Position numbers and translations under genes: made by a program
Shown: piece after piece, positions 28,034 to 37,234 of the stretch
Layout of the letters: each line of letters begins with the position of its first letter
Numbering within the stretch: the first letter of the stretch is position 1
The notes under the pieces: model-generated
Databases searched by the model: none
Told to the model about the DNA's origin: nothing
What the model saw: only the letters and a program-made list of their open reading frames with translations
Assembly (NCBI RefSeq): GCF_900108875.1
Contig: NZ_FNYJ01000001.1
Span: 186,001-250,000, forward strand
DNA: 64,000 nt
Direction: 5' to 3'
DNA from: Pseudomonas sp. NFR16
GTDB lineage: Bacteria > Pseudomonadota > Gammaproteobacteria > Pseudomonadales > Pseudomonadaceae

Positions 28034-29305
28034 TCAGTGGTCAGTCGAACGCTGGTCCTGAACCTCGGCAGCGCTGACCGGTGTGCCTGTGTTTCCCCAC
28101 CCTGTGCGGATGAACGTGACCACATCGGCCACTTCCTGGTCAGACAGACGCCAGGCGAAACCCGGCATGGCAAACGCCGTGGGCGCGTGCTGGTTGCCAG
28201 GGAGATAGCCGCCGGCGAGCACGATGTGGATCAGCGACGTCGCGTCCTTGCCGTTGACGACCGAGTTTCCGGCCAGCGCCGGGAACACATGCGCGTAACC
28301 TTTGCCGTCACTGCGATGGCAAGCCATGCAGTTGTCTGCGTAGGTCCGGGCCCCGACCGCTTGAACGTCCAGGCTGGCCATCAGCGTAGCCGTGTCAGAG
28401 GTACCTGATGCTGCAGGGGAAGGGCCGGAAGCGGGCAGGCTTTTGAGGTAGCGAGCGATGGCCAGGCGATCCTCATCGGTCAGATATTGCATGCTGTGCT
28501 GAACCACATCGGTCATGCTGCCGAACACCGCCGTACGGTCGGTGCGACCTGTTTTGAGGAACTGGGCGATTTCCGCCTCGCCCCAGGCGCCCAGACCATC
28601 ATGGATGTCGCCTCGCAGATTCTTGGCGACCCAGCCTTCCAGCGGGGCACCTCCCGAGAGGAACTCACCTTTCGCATCGGCCGACAGGGCTGTTTCCTGC
28701 ATGCCGATGCCACGCGGTGTATGACAACTGCCGCAATGGCCCAGGCCTTCGACCAGGTACTGACCGCGTGCCACTTGAGCATCCGATGAGGCGGGTACCG
28801 TACTCGCGACCGCCGGTGCGAATGTCCAGCGCCAGATCGTCAGCGGCCAGCGCATGCTCAGAGGCCAGGCGATATCGGCATCACGGTTGGGCGTGGCGGC
28901 AGGCTTCACTGCATTCATGAAGTAGGCGTAGAGGTCGGCGATGTCCTGATCGGAGACCTTGGCATACGACGGATACGGCATTGCCGGGTACAGGCTCGCG
29001 CCGTCGCGTCGGATGCCGTGACGCACTGCCTTGTCGAAGTCCGCCAGCGTGTATTCCCCGATACCGTGCACTGGATCGGGCGTGATGTTGGTGGCATAGA
29101 CCGCGCCGATGGGCGTTTCCAGGCCCAGCCCGCCGGCGTAGGGCTCGCCGCCCTTGGCCGTATGGCAGGCCACGCAGTCACCCGCGCGGGCCAGGTATTC
29201 GCCCCGCTGCAACGTCTGCGGATCTGCCGACGCGGCCATAGCGTGCAGACTGATCGAGCCCAGGCACAATGCGCTGCACTTCAAAAAATTGTTCAACCTC
29301 ATCAT
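28034..29305 (-). CDS. Triheme cytochrome c subunit of a membrane dehydrogenase (gluconate 2-dehydrogenase type)
   Basis: A 423-residue periplasmic cytochrome with a signal peptide and three heme sites CVACH, CGSCH and CMACH, each in its own domain, as in the cytochrome subunits of flavin-linked gluconate, 2-ketogluconate and sorbitol dehydrogenases. It passes electrons from the GMC subunit to ubiquinone. It is the last gene of the three-gene operon and starts 1 bp after the GMC subunit's stop, with GGAGG upstream of two adjacent ATGs. Confidence 0.93.
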   Translation of the reverse strand: MMRLNNFLKCSALCLGSISLHAMAASADPQTLQRGEYLARAGDCVACHTAKGGEPYAGGLGLETPIGAVYATNITPDPVHGIGEYTLADFDKAVRHGIRRDGASLYPAMPYPSYAKVSDQDIADLYAYFMNAVKPAATPNRDADIAWPLSMRWPLTIWRWTFAPAVASTVPASSDAQVARGQYLVEGLGHCGSCHTPRGIGMQETALSADAKGEFLSGGAPLEGWVAKNLRGDIHDGLGAWGEAEIAQFLKTGRTDRTAVFGSMTDVVQHSMQYLTDEDRLAIARYLKSLPASGPSPAASGTSDTATLMASLDVQAVGARTYADNCMACHRSDGKGYAHVFPALAGNSVVNGKDATSLIHIVLAGGYLPGNQHAPTAFAMPGFAWRLSDQEVADVVTFIRTGWGNTGTPVSAAEVQDQRSTDH

Positions 29306-29306
29306 C

Positions 29307-31085
29307 TCAGGCCTCCACCAACGGCTTGCCGGGGTTCTTCAGGTAGTGCTGCCTGATGGCATTGGCCGACCAGTAGGCGAGGGCACCGACGAGTCCCGTC
29401 GGGTTGTAACCGATGTTTTGCGGAAAGGCAGATGCTCCGATCACGAACAGGTTGGGCACATCCCAGGATTGCAGGTAGCGGTTGACCACGCTGCTGGACG
29501 GGCTGGTGCCCATGATGGCGCCGCCGGTGGTGTGCGTACTCTGGTAGAAGCGGGTGTCGTACAGCGTGCCAATCTTCTTGGCATTGACCTGATAGGACTC
29601 AGGATTCATGGCCTTGGCGATTTCCGCCGCTTTGCCTGTCACGTACTGGGACATCTTGATGTCGTTGTCATGCCAGTTGAAGGTGACGCGCAACAGTGGC
29701 TGACCGAACGCGTCGCGATACGTCGGGTCGAGATCCAGATACGTGTCCCGGTAGGCCATCACCGAACCCTGGGTGTAGATGTTCAGGCTGCGCTGATAGT
29801 TGTCGGCCACTGCGGCTTTCCAGCCTTTGCCCCAGTTCGGCGCGCCCTTGGCGACGCTGGTCTGCCCGATAGGCCGTCCGCCGGTACGGTGGTGACCGAT
29901 GTTGGCGCCGCCGATGAAACCAAGGCCGGTGTGGTCGAAATTGTCACCGTTGTAGTTGTCGATGGCCGAACCGCCCGCGCCAGTGCCGATGAAGGGGTTC
30001 AGGTAGGTGCCCTTAGGCATGACCACGTTGACCGAGCCGAGCATCTGATAGGCGTAGTTCTTGCCGACGACACCTTCGCCGGTCTGCGGGTTGTAGGGCT
30101 TGCCGATCCCGGAAAGCAGCAGCAGACGCACGTTGTGTAACTGGAAGGCGCTGAGTATGACCAACCGGGCCGGTTGCTCGGTTTCGTTACCTTGCGCATC
30201 GATATAAGTGACGCCCGTCGCTTGCTTGCCGGTGGAGTCCAGATTGACCTTGGTGACGTGGCAAAGCGCGCGCAATTCGAAATTCTTGCGGCGGCGCAGA
30301 ACGGGAAGAATGGTGGTCTGCGGCGAAGCCTTGGAATACATGTAGCAACCGTAGTTTTCACAGAAACCACAGAAGTTGCACGGCCCTAGTCGCACGCCAT
30401 AAGGGTTGGTGTACGGAGCCGATGCGTTGCCGGCGGGGATTTTGAATGGGGAGTAACCCAGGCTCTTCGCGGCGTTTTCGAACAGCGAGTCGCCATACAC
30501 CGGCTTGAGCGGTGGCAGCGGGAATTCCTGACTGCGCGGGCCTTCGAACTTGTTTCCGCCGTCAATGAGCTGACCCTTGATATTGCCCGCTTTGCCGGAA
30601 ACGCCGGCGACGTTTTCGAAGCGGGTGAAGAAGGGTTCGAGCTCTTCGTAGCTCACTCCATGATCCTGAATGGTCATGTTGTCAGGAATCATGTTTTTGC
30701 CGTAGCGCTCGGTGTAATGGCTGCGCAGCTTCAGGTCACTGGGCAGCGGGCGCCAGGTCAGGCCGTTCCAATGGAAGCCCGCGCCACCGACGCCGTTGCC
30801 CAGCAGGAAGGTGCCTTGCTGGCGGTACGGGACCGCGACGTCGGAGGGTGTGTGCCGAATGGTGACGGTTTCCTTGGACAAGTCCTGGTACAGCTTGCCG
30901 CGCACCGTGTAGGCGAGTTCGTCGATGACTTTCGGGTAGCTCGCGTCGTCGGGAGTGTCTTGATCAGGTCCACGCTCCAGGGCGACCACGTTCAGCCCGG
31001 CCTCGGTCAATTCGGCGGCGAGAATCGATCCCACCCAGCCCAGACCCACGACAACGGCATCGATTTCCGGTTTCTTGACAGTCAT
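29307..31085 (-). CDS. GMC-family FAD dehydrogenase, gluconate 2-dehydrogenase large subunit type
   Basis: A 592-residue flavoprotein. The FAD-binding GLGWVGSILAAELTEAG is near residue 12, with VGGAGFHWNGLTWR and a Cys-rich stretch CNFCGFCENYGC that may carry an Fe-S cluster as in related fructose and gluconate dehydrogenases; the C-terminal NLFVIGASAFPQN belongs to the GMC_oxred_C domain. The enzyme oxidises a sugar acid or polyol in the periplasm, exported folded with the Tat-tagged small subunit. The ATG at 31085 is taken instead of the longer frame to 31202. The precise substrate (gluconate or another aldonate) is not proven. Confidence 0.92.
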   Translation of the reverse strand: MTVKKPEIDAVVVGLGWVGSILAAELTEAGLNVVALERGPDQDTPDDASYPKVIDELAYTVRGKLYQDLSKETVTIRHTPSDVAVPYRQQGTFLLGNGVGGAGFHWNGLTWRPLPSDLKLRSHYTERYGKNMIPDNMTIQDHGVSYEELEPFFTRFENVAGVSGKAGNIKGQLIDGGNKFEGPRSQEFPLPPLKPVYGDSLFENAAKSLGYSPFKIPAGNASAPYTNPYGVRLGPCNFCGFCENYGCYMYSKASPQTTILPVLRRRKNFELRALCHVTKVNLDSTGKQATGVTYIDAQGNETEQPARLVILSAFQLHNVRLLLLSGIGKPYNPQTGEGVVGKNYAYQMLGSVNVVMPKGTYLNPFIGTGAGGSAIDNYNGDNFDHTGLGFIGGANIGHHRTGGRPIGQTSVAKGAPNWGKGWKAAVADNYQRSLNIYTQGSVMAYRDTYLDLDPTYRDAFGQPLLRVTFNWHDNDIKMSQYVTGKAAEIAKAMNPESYQVNAKKIGTLYDTRFYQSTHTTGGAIMGTSPSSSVVNRYLQSWDVPNLFVIGASAFPQNIGYNPTGLVGALAYWSANAIRQHYLKNPGKPLVEA

Positions 31086-31090
31086 CAGCG

Positions 31091-31825
31091 TTACCCCCTG
31101 AGTCCGTTGATGGACACAGGGCCGAGCGGATACCGCTCGTTCGGACGATCTACCCAATCCATGAAATCTGCGCGCGCACCGGGGAAGCCGATCATTTTCC
31201 ACGCTGCCATGTGTTGGTTGCCGCCGTATTTGGGGTCGGCGAAATAGCCTTCCTTGACGTTTTTCAACAGCAGCGCGAAGAAACTTTCGCCCGGCACGTT
31301 ATTGAGTTTGAGTTGGCCTTTTTCCAGCGCCGTCAGTGTCGCGATCCTGATCTGTTCCGGTAGCTCGGAGAAACGCTTGCCATGGGCGCTCTGGCAGACG
31401 GCGTCGACCTCCGCGATGCCCAGGCGATAGATTTCACGCGGCACCAGCTTGAACTGAAAGCCCATCTCCACAGGTTGGTTGGTGATGAAAGGGCCCTGCA
31501 TGTACCAGAGTCGGCCATAGGCGTAAGGGGTCTCCATCTGGCGGTCGAGAAACTCGGGAACGCCCGCAGATACCGCACCAGGACCCTCTTCGTCCTCGGG
31601 AATGATGACCGCGCACGCTGCATTGACGAATTGCCACTCGGCCGCCGTGAAGTAGCTTGGTTCGTAGGTATTCGGTGCATGAGCCGGTTGGTCTTGCGCA
31701 ACAGCGGCCTGTACCGGCGCCGGCGCCACTGTCTGCGTCACCGAATACCCGCCGAGGCTGACGGCGGGAATCAGAATTGCGCTTCGACGCAGGAATTCGC
31801 GTCGGGAATTGGGTGTATCAGTCAT
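31091..31825 (-). CDS. Gluconate 2-dehydrogenase small (gamma) subunit, Tat-exported
   Basis: A 244-residue member of the gluconate 2-dehydrogenase subunit 3 family. The N-terminal twin-arginine signal SRREFLRRSAIL carries the FAD subunit across the membrane. The mature part (FTAAEWQFVNAACAVIIPEDEEGPG) is typical. It is the first gene of the operon, 5 bp before the FAD subunit, and a 15-bp palindrome shared with neighbouring operons lies about 160 bp upstream. Confidence 0.93.
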   Translation of the reverse strand: MTDTPNSRREFLRRSAILIPAVSLGGYSVTQTVAPAPVQAAVAQDQPAHAPNTYEPSYFTAAEWQFVNAACAVIIPEDEEGPGAVSAGVPEFLDRQMETPYAYGRLWYMQGPFITNQPVEMGFQFKLVPREIYRLGIAEVDAVCQSAHGKRFSELPEQIRIATLTALEKGQLKLNNVPGESFFALLLKNVKEGYFADPKYGGNQHMAAWKMIGFPGARADFMDWVDRPNERYPLGPVSINGLRG

Positions 31826-31987
31826 TGTGACTCCGTCAGGCGTGCGGCAGAAGGTGCTGGTGTAGTGGCCTGCTGACCATCTTGGACGTGTGGGTATTTC
31901 CGGAGGATGCAGGCGCTGTGGAGGCGTGCGTCAAACGACCACAGCGGCATCGGGCGAAGGATGGTATATCAGTCAAAAACCAAATAA

Positions 31988-32002
31988 TAGAATGACATTT
32001 CA
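31988..32002 (-). promoter_or_regulatory. Shared palindromic operator, dehydrogenase operon copy
   Basis: On the minus strand this reads TGAAAT-GTC-ATTCTA and runs on into TTATTT, an AT-rich possible -10. The copy at 38368-38382 has the same extension. It points toward the three-subunit dehydrogenase operon. Confidence 0.65.
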
Positions 32003-32026
32003 ATAATATGCATTTTCAACGCCCGC

Positions 32027-33649
32027 TTACATTTTGAAATTGGCTACCAGGCGGGTGAGCGAGTGGCCCAGTTGCTCCAGTTCTTCGCTTGCCGAGGCGG
32101 TCTGCCTGGCCTGTTCGGTAGAGACGATCGACAGATTGCGAATGTTGATCAGGTTGCGATCCACTTCCCGGGCGACCTGAGCCTGCTCCTCAGAAGCGCT
32201 GGCGATCACCATGTTTTGCTCGTTGATCTGCAGAACACTGGTCATGATGTCCTGCAGGGCGTCGCCGGACTGACGTGCCAGGGTTCGCGTCTGTGTCGCT
32301 TGTTCGGTGCTTTCCTTCATCGCGGAGACTGCGTGATCGGAGCCCTCCTGAATGGTGGTGACCATCGATTCGATTTCGAAGGTGGACTGCTGAGTACGGG
32401 CTGCCAAAGCGCGTACTTCATCGGCCACCACCGCAAAGCCCCGACCTGCTTCACCGGCCCGCGCCGCTTCGATCGCGGCGTTCAGTGCTAGCAGGTTGGT
32501 CTGTTCGGCGATGCCGCGAATGACATCCAGCACTTTGGCGATTTCACGGACGCGTTCGGCCAGGCCTTCCACCCGTTCCGCGCCACGCGCCGCATTGCGC
32601 TCCATCGACTCGATCGCCTCGATGGTTTCACCGACGCGGGCGTTGCCTTGCTCGCTGGCCGAGCGGGATTCCCGGGAAGCCTGCGAGGTGGCCACCGCGT
32701 TGCGTGCCACTTCTTCCACGGCGGCAGTCATCTGCGTGACAGCCGTCGCCGCCTGCTCGATTTCATTGTTCTGCTGAGCCAGGTTCTGGTTGGACTCCGA
32801 AGTGACCGCCCGCAATTGGCTGGACGAAGCGGCAATGACTTCGGCTGACCGGGCGATTTCCTGCAAGGTGTTTTTGAGGTTGCCCTGCATGGTCAGCAGG
32901 GTGCCATTGAGCTGGCTTACTTCGTCTCGACCATCTGTGGCGATGGGTTGGGTCAGATCCCCAGCTGCGACCTTCTCTGCGGCAGACAGGGCATTGCCGA
33001 TCGGCCGCACGATACTGCGGCTGACCAGCAGCGCGACGGCAATCGTGATCAATACCGCGAGCACGATGATCATCACGACGTTATTGCGGGAGGTGCTGTA
33101 GGTCTGGGTCGACTGGTCGAACAGCCCTTTCATGTTCTGTTCGTTCAACGCTGTCAATTCGTACAGCTTCGGAAACGACTGTTCGGAGTTCTGTCGCAGA
33201 GGGCCGTTGAGCAGTTCAATCATCTCCTTTTCACGGCCCTGTCTGCCCAGGTCGATCAATTGCCGGATACCGGGTTCTGTCGCTTGCAGTATCGGCTTGA
33301 TGGTCTCGAACAGGGCGCGCTCGTCCGGCTTTTCGAGGCTGGCGGCATAAGCGGTCTGCGCTTCGCTGAGTTTCTTGAGCTGGATTTCCAGGCGCCGGTT
33401 GCTGTCTTCGCGCATGGCCGGGGAGGGATAGAACGCCAGCTTGAGCGAGTTGACGCGCAGACCCAATATGGCTTCGCGCATTGCGCCCAGTGCTGCCGAC
33501 GACGGGATACCGGTCTGCTGGATAGTGCGATTGGTGTCGTCGATAAGGGACATCTTGAACAAGCCGTATAGGCCGACGATGACTACGATGGAGGCGATCA
33601 ATGTGAAGCTGATCGCGGATCGTGCAGCGATAGAAATGTTGCGGATCAT
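32027..33649 (-). CDS. Methyl-accepting chemotaxis protein
   Basis: A 540-residue transducer: membrane helix at 8-30, a periplasmic four-helix-bundle sensor (about 35-185), second helix, HAMP domain (about 205-260) and a signalling domain with the conserved hairpin tip [19 protein letters not shown]. No C-terminal CheB/CheR pentapeptide is seen. The ATG at 33649 is chosen because GAGG lies about 9 nt before it. It lies between the dehydrogenase operon and the IclR gene, so it may sense the same sugar acid. Confidence 0.92.
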   Translation of the reverse strand: MIRNISIAARSAISFTLIASIVVIVGLYGLFKMSLIDDTNRTIQQTGIPSSAALGAMREAILGLRVNSLKLAFYPSPAMREDSNRRLEIQLKKLSEAQTAYAASLEKPDERALFETIKPILQATEPGIRQLIDLGRQGREKEMIELLNGPLRQNSEQSFPKLYELTALNEQNMKGLFDQSTQTYSTSRNNVVMIIVLAVLITIAVALLVSRSIVRPIGNALSAAEKVAAGDLTQPIATDGRDEVSQLNGTLLTMQGNLKNTLQEIARSAEVIAASSSQLRAVTSESNQNLAQQNNEIEQAATAVTQMTAAVEEVARNAVATSQASRESRSASEQGNARVGETIEAIESMERNAARGAERVEGLAERVREIAKVLDVIRGIAEQTNLLALNAAIEAARAGEAGRGFAVVADEVRALAARTQQSTFEIESMVTTIQEGSDHAVSAMKESTEQATQTRTLARQSGDALQDIMTSVLQINEQNMVIASASEEQAQVAREVDRNLINIRNLSIVSTEQARQTASASEELEQLGHSLTRLVANFKM

Positions 33650-33743
33650 GGTGCAGACCTCTGCCATAGATGAAGGATGAACCTGCTACGAGTGTGGAAA
33701 ACATCCTTATGTCGGCTTGGAGGCGAGACTCTTAAGGCATTAA

Positions 33744-33758
33744 TGAAACGATGTTTCG
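33744..33758. promoter_or_regulatory. Palindrome between the chemoreceptor and IclR genes
   Basis: TGAAAC-GAT-GTTTCG has the same 6-3-6 layout as the shared operator but different inner bases. It could be a weaker site for IclR autoregulation or for the divergent chemoreceptor gene. Confidence 0.4.
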
Positions 33759-33919
33759 AAATTCCATCTTGTTTCAGTGCGATGTGTTTGGACCAGAGCA
33801 GGAGCGCTTGGCGTATGACGGCGAGGTTTTCCCATTCAGTAGCTATCCACTTTCAGCTATCGGATAATGTCGACCCGTTTCGCTTTCGACGTTCAGTCTG
33901 TCGCCAAGGAGAGTCAACG

Positions 33920-34660
33920 ATGGTCAAAACGCGTCCGCGCCCAGCGGTCAACGGCGTGGCATCTGCCGATCGGGTGCTCACCGTGCTGTCTGCATTCCGG
34001 ATCGGCGATACCGCTTTGAGTCTTGTCGAACTGGTCGAGCGTACCGGGCTGATCAAGAGCACCATCATGCGGTTGATGGTCTCGCTTGAGACGTATGGCT
34101 TCGTCAATCGCATGGCTGACGGCCGGTACATGCTTGCCAGCGAAGTGATGCGACTGAACGCGGTGTATCAGGAGGCGCTGGATCTGGAGCGCCACGTCTT
34201 GCCCAGACTGCACCAGTTGACCGACGAAACGGGCGAGACTGCCTCTTTTTATGTGCGTCACGGCGCTTATCGTCTTTGTCAGTACCGGGTCAACTCACCG
34301 CACCGTCTGCGTTTGCATTTGCAGCAAGGGGATATGCGCCCGATGGATGGAGCGGCGAGCGCTGAGGCGCTGCGTACGCCGTTCAGCCGTGCGGAAGGCG
34401 GGATGGAGCCACTTTACTCAAGCGGCGCCACCGACCCGCACGCAGCGTCGATGGCCTTGCCGATCTACGGGCCGTTACAGGAAGTCATCGGTGCCCTGGT
34501 GCTATCCGGCCCGGCAGCCCGGCTGACCAGCGACTATGCCAAATCCATCCGGGACATATTTGTCGCAGTGGCTGAGGATCTGACTCGCAGCCTAGGCGGC
34601 AAGTCCATCCGAGAGGTAAAAGGCATGCATCAAGCGCCCGTCCCGGAAGACGTCAACTGA
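33920..34660 (+). CDS. IclR-family transcriptional regulator
   Basis: A 246-residue IclR protein: winged helix at residues 12-70 (LSLVELVERTGLIKSTIMRLMVSLETYGFV) and an effector domain of the GAF-like IclR type. The ATG at 33920 follows AAGGAGAG; the frame open to 33677 has no support. It is central in the sugar-acid cluster and the best candidate to bind the 15-bp palindromes found before four neighbouring transcription units. Its last 8 bp overlap the convergent amidohydrolase gene. Confidence 0.9.
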   Translation: MVKTRPRPAVNGVASADRVLTVLSAFRIGDTALSLVELVERTGLIKSTIMRLMVSLETYGFVNRMADGRYMLASEVMRLNAVYQEALDLERHVLPRLHQLTDETGETASFYVRHGAYRLCQYRVNSPHRLRLHLQQGDMRPMDGAASAEALRTPFSRAEGGMEPLYSSGATDPHAASMALPIYGPLQEVIGALVLSGPAARLTSDYAKSIRDIFVAVAEDLTRSLGGKSIREVKGMHQAPVPEDVN

Positions 34661-35573
34661 AGCCGTACAGGCTCACCGGATTGTCCCGCAGGATACGTGT
34701 CCGGTCGTGCTCTGATGGCGCCCAGTGGTAGAGCAGATCAAGAATGTCCGCATCGTTGGGCTTGTTTTCGGTCGCCGTGGGGTGCGGCCAGTCGCTTCCC
34801 CACAGCATTCTTTCCGGGTTTATTTTCACCAGCGCCTGCGCAACCTCTCCGACGTCGCTGTAGTTGGGAGCGCCCACCTTGGATCGAATGTACGGGCCTG
34901 ACAGCTTGACCCACGTTCGCTGGTTGTCCAGCAGCCGAGTCACAGCAGCGAACGCAGCCGACTTAACGCCTTCTGGCTGAGGCACATGGCCCATGTGGTC
35001 GATGACCAGCCGGGATGGCAGCTTCGCCAGTCGGCTTTCCAGATCCGTCAGTTGCGTGCCAGGCGCAACGACCTGCACGTTCCAGCCCAGTTCGTTGACG
35101 CGCGCCGCCAGTTTTTCAAGTTCGTCAAGGTTGGCGCCGCCGTAGCTCAGGTTGAAACGAATGCCGCGAACGCCCGCAGCGTGGAGCTCCTCCAACTCCT
35201 TGTCGGAAATCGGGCCGGCGACCACCGCAATACCTCGAGCGTCGCCCTTGGCTTCCAGCAAACCATTGAGCATGACCCGGTTATCGATGCCATAGGTAGA
35301 CGGTGTGACAATGACCATACGCCTGACATGAAGGCGTTGCTGCACATGACGATAATCTTCCAGCGAAGCATTGGGGGGCAGCAAAGTGGCCCCCAATGCT
35401 GCCGGATAACGATCATCGTACAGGTGCATGTGGCAATCCACGCTGCCTGGCGGAGGTTCTAGTGAAGAGCTGTTGTCGCCGGCGGAATAGCGGAAACCCG
35501 CGATTGCATTAAGTGACATGAAGGCCCCGAGTGAAACGCTACCTTGAACGAACTTGCGTCGAGTGATGGCCAT
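34653..35573 (-). CDS. Tat-exported amidohydrolase-2 family hydrolase
   Basis: A 306-residue TIM-barrel metal-dependent hydrolase with CHMHLYD as the HxH metal motif, IDHMGH and GSDWPHP with the catalytic Asp. The closest relatives by motif are 2-pyrone-4,6-dicarboxylate lactonase and D-galactarolactone isomerase. The N-terminus TRRKFVQGSVSLGAF is a twin-arginine signal, which is unusual for this family and implies periplasmic action. Together with the periplasmic dehydrogenase it probably opens or isomerises a lactone before uptake. The start is the ATG at 35573, beginning the Tat signal. Confidence 0.85.
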   Translation of the reverse strand: MAITRRKFVQGSVSLGAFMSLNAIAGFRYSAGDNSSSLEPPPGSVDCHMHLYDDRYPAALGATLLPPNASLEDYRHVQQRLHVRRMVIVTPSTYGIDNRVMLNGLLEAKGDARGIAVVAGPISDKELEELHAAGVRGIRFNLSYGGANLDELEKLAARVNELGWNVQVVAPGTQLTDLESRLAKLPSRLVIDHMGHVPQPEGVKSAAFAAVTRLLDNQRTWVKLSGPYIRSKVGAPNYSDVGEVAQALVKINPERMLWGSDWPHPTATENKPNDADILDLLYHWAPSEHDRTRILRDNPVSLYGFS

Positions 35574-35773
35574 GCTTGACTTCTCATTATTGTCGTGGAT
35601 TTTGAAAGGAAAATGATGGTGCTCAAGCTCAGGCACAGCATCAGAGCAACCGGGTGCGTTGAGCCCCAACGCTAAGCAGAGGTATTTGATATTCAGATAG
35701 TCTTCATTGCACTTGCGCCTTTGCTCAGTGCATCGGCGATATGTTTTGAGTCAATCGAAATCAAGAGAGCGTT

Positions 35774-35798
35774 GCTGCGTCCGATCCATGGACGCAGC
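35774..35798. terminator. Hairpin after the ACS-type transporter gene
   Basis: GCTGCGTCC-GATCCAT-GGACGCAGC is a perfect 9-bp inverted repeat 18 bp past the transporter stop (minus strand). The downstream T content is low, so the terminator call is moderate. The rest of the 242-bp gap 35574-35815 holds the amidohydrolase promoter and nothing else I recognise. Confidence 0.55.
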
Positions 35799-35815
35799 AC
35801 AATGACTTTTCCAAC

Positions 35816-37150
35816 TCAGTTGGCGTTGATCGAGCCGGGTTCTTCAACGGCCTGACGTCTGAGCTTGCGTCCCATCAGCAATACCGCAATACCCCCGCCA
35901 GCGCACAGGGCAGCCAGCGGCAACATCGCCAGCGCGTAACTGCCGGTAGCGTCATGAATCGAGCCATAGACGTTAACCATCACGCCCCCACCAATCAGGT
36001 TCGCCAGGGCACCGATGGCTGCCAGACCCGCCGCAGCCGTGGTGCTGGAAAGCCACGTCGATACCAGTGCCCAGAACGGACCTTTCATCGAGTAGGCGCC
36101 GATAAGCACCATGGTCAGTAACAGCACAGTGGCTGGCAGCGAGGAGGTCACCAGCGCCAATAGCAGGCCGGCGGCGATCAGCAGGAGCGTGAGCGAAGTG
36201 TGCCAGCGACGTTCGTTGGTACGGTCAGAACTGCGCCCCCAGATGATCATGGCGACCGAAGCGATACCGTAAGGAATGGCGTTGGTGAAACCGATTTCCA
36301 AATTGGACAGGCCAAAGGTTTTGAGCAACTGAGGTGCCCAGACGCTCATGGTGCTGCCTGCGGCGGACGCCCCGGAGTAGATCAGCGCGAGAACCCAGAT
36401 GTCCTTGTGCTTGAGCAGTTTCCACAGCGACATGTGACCGATGTTGGTTTTACGTTGCTTTTCTTCATTCAATTGGTTGACCAGCCAGTTGCGCTGCTCG
36501 TCACTTAGCCACTTTGCCTGCTCCGGACGGTCGGTAAGCACGAACAGGCACGCGATCCCGAGCAACACGGCAGGGATTCCTTCCAGAATGAACAGCCAGT
36601 GCCACCCGCGCATTCCCATCCAGCCGTCCAGCGTCAGGAGAAAGCCCGACAGGGGCGAACCCAGGAAGTTGGCGCCGGGGATGGCAACCATGAAGATTGC
36701 CACCATACGAGCTCGGTAGGCCGACGGTAGCCAATAGGTCATGTACAACAGCACGCCCGGGAAAAAACCGGCTTCTGCAGCGCCCAGTAGAAAGCGCATG
36801 ACGTACAGCGAGTTGGCACCCTGAACGAAAGCGGTACCTGCGGAAATGATGCCCCAGGTGATCATGATGCGGGCGATCCAGATTCTTGCGCCGAATTTCT
36901 GCAGCGCAAGGTTGCTGGGCACTTCGATCAGAAAATAGGACACGAAAAACAGGCTGCTGGCAAAGCCGAAGATGGCTGGCGTCAAGCCCAGGTCGTGGTT
37001 CATTTGCAGCGAGGCCATTCCGATGTTGCCCCGATCGATGATCGCGATCAGGTAGCAGACGATTAGAAACGGCAGCAGCCGCCAGGCGACTCGGTGCATG
37101 GTGGCGCGTTCGAGTTCGCTGACGGGGGCGGTGGCAGGCTTTACGGCCAT
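35816..37150 (-). CDS. MFS transporter, anion:cation symporter family
   Basis: A 444-residue carrier with 12 helices and ACS signatures (IAIIDRGNIGMASLQMN in helix 1, FFVSYFLIEVPSNLALQKFGAR and WGIISAGTAF). Family members take up organic anions such as glucarate, galactarate, tartrate, 2-ketogluconate and phthalate with protons. It follows the hydroxyacid dehydrogenase by 84 bp on the same strand, so the two likely form an operon: import and reduction of one acid. Confidence 0.9.
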   Translation of the reverse strand: MAVKPATAPVSELERATMHRVAWRLLPFLIVCYLIAIIDRGNIGMASLQMNHDLGLTPAIFGFASSLFFVSYFLIEVPSNLALQKFGARIWIARIMITWGIISAGTAFVQGANSLYVMRFLLGAAEAGFFPGVLLYMTYWLPSAYRARMVAIFMVAIPGANFLGSPLSGFLLTLDGWMGMRGWHWLFILEGIPAVLLGIACLFVLTDRPEQAKWLSDEQRNWLVNQLNEEKQRKTNIGHMSLWKLLKHKDIWVLALIYSGASAAGSTMSVWAPQLLKTFGLSNLEIGFTNAIPYGIASVAMIIWGRSSDRTNERRWHTSLTLLLIAAGLLLALVTSSLPATVLLLTMVLIGAYSMKGPFWALVSTWLSSTTAAAGLAAIGALANLIGGGVMVNVYGSIHDATGSYALAMLPLAALCAGGGIAVLLMGRKLRRQAVEEPGSINAN

Positions 37151-37234
37151 TGTGCTCTCCTGTGCTTATTTTTTTGGAGAAACGATTCGGACCGAACTTG
37201 TGCCGTCGCGCTGCGGCACCATTCGATCGTGATG

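Noticed and set aside
29154..30140. 328-codon open frame on the plus strand
   Set aside because: It lies opposite the cytochrome and GMC dehydrogenase genes, a product of high G+C third-position bias.
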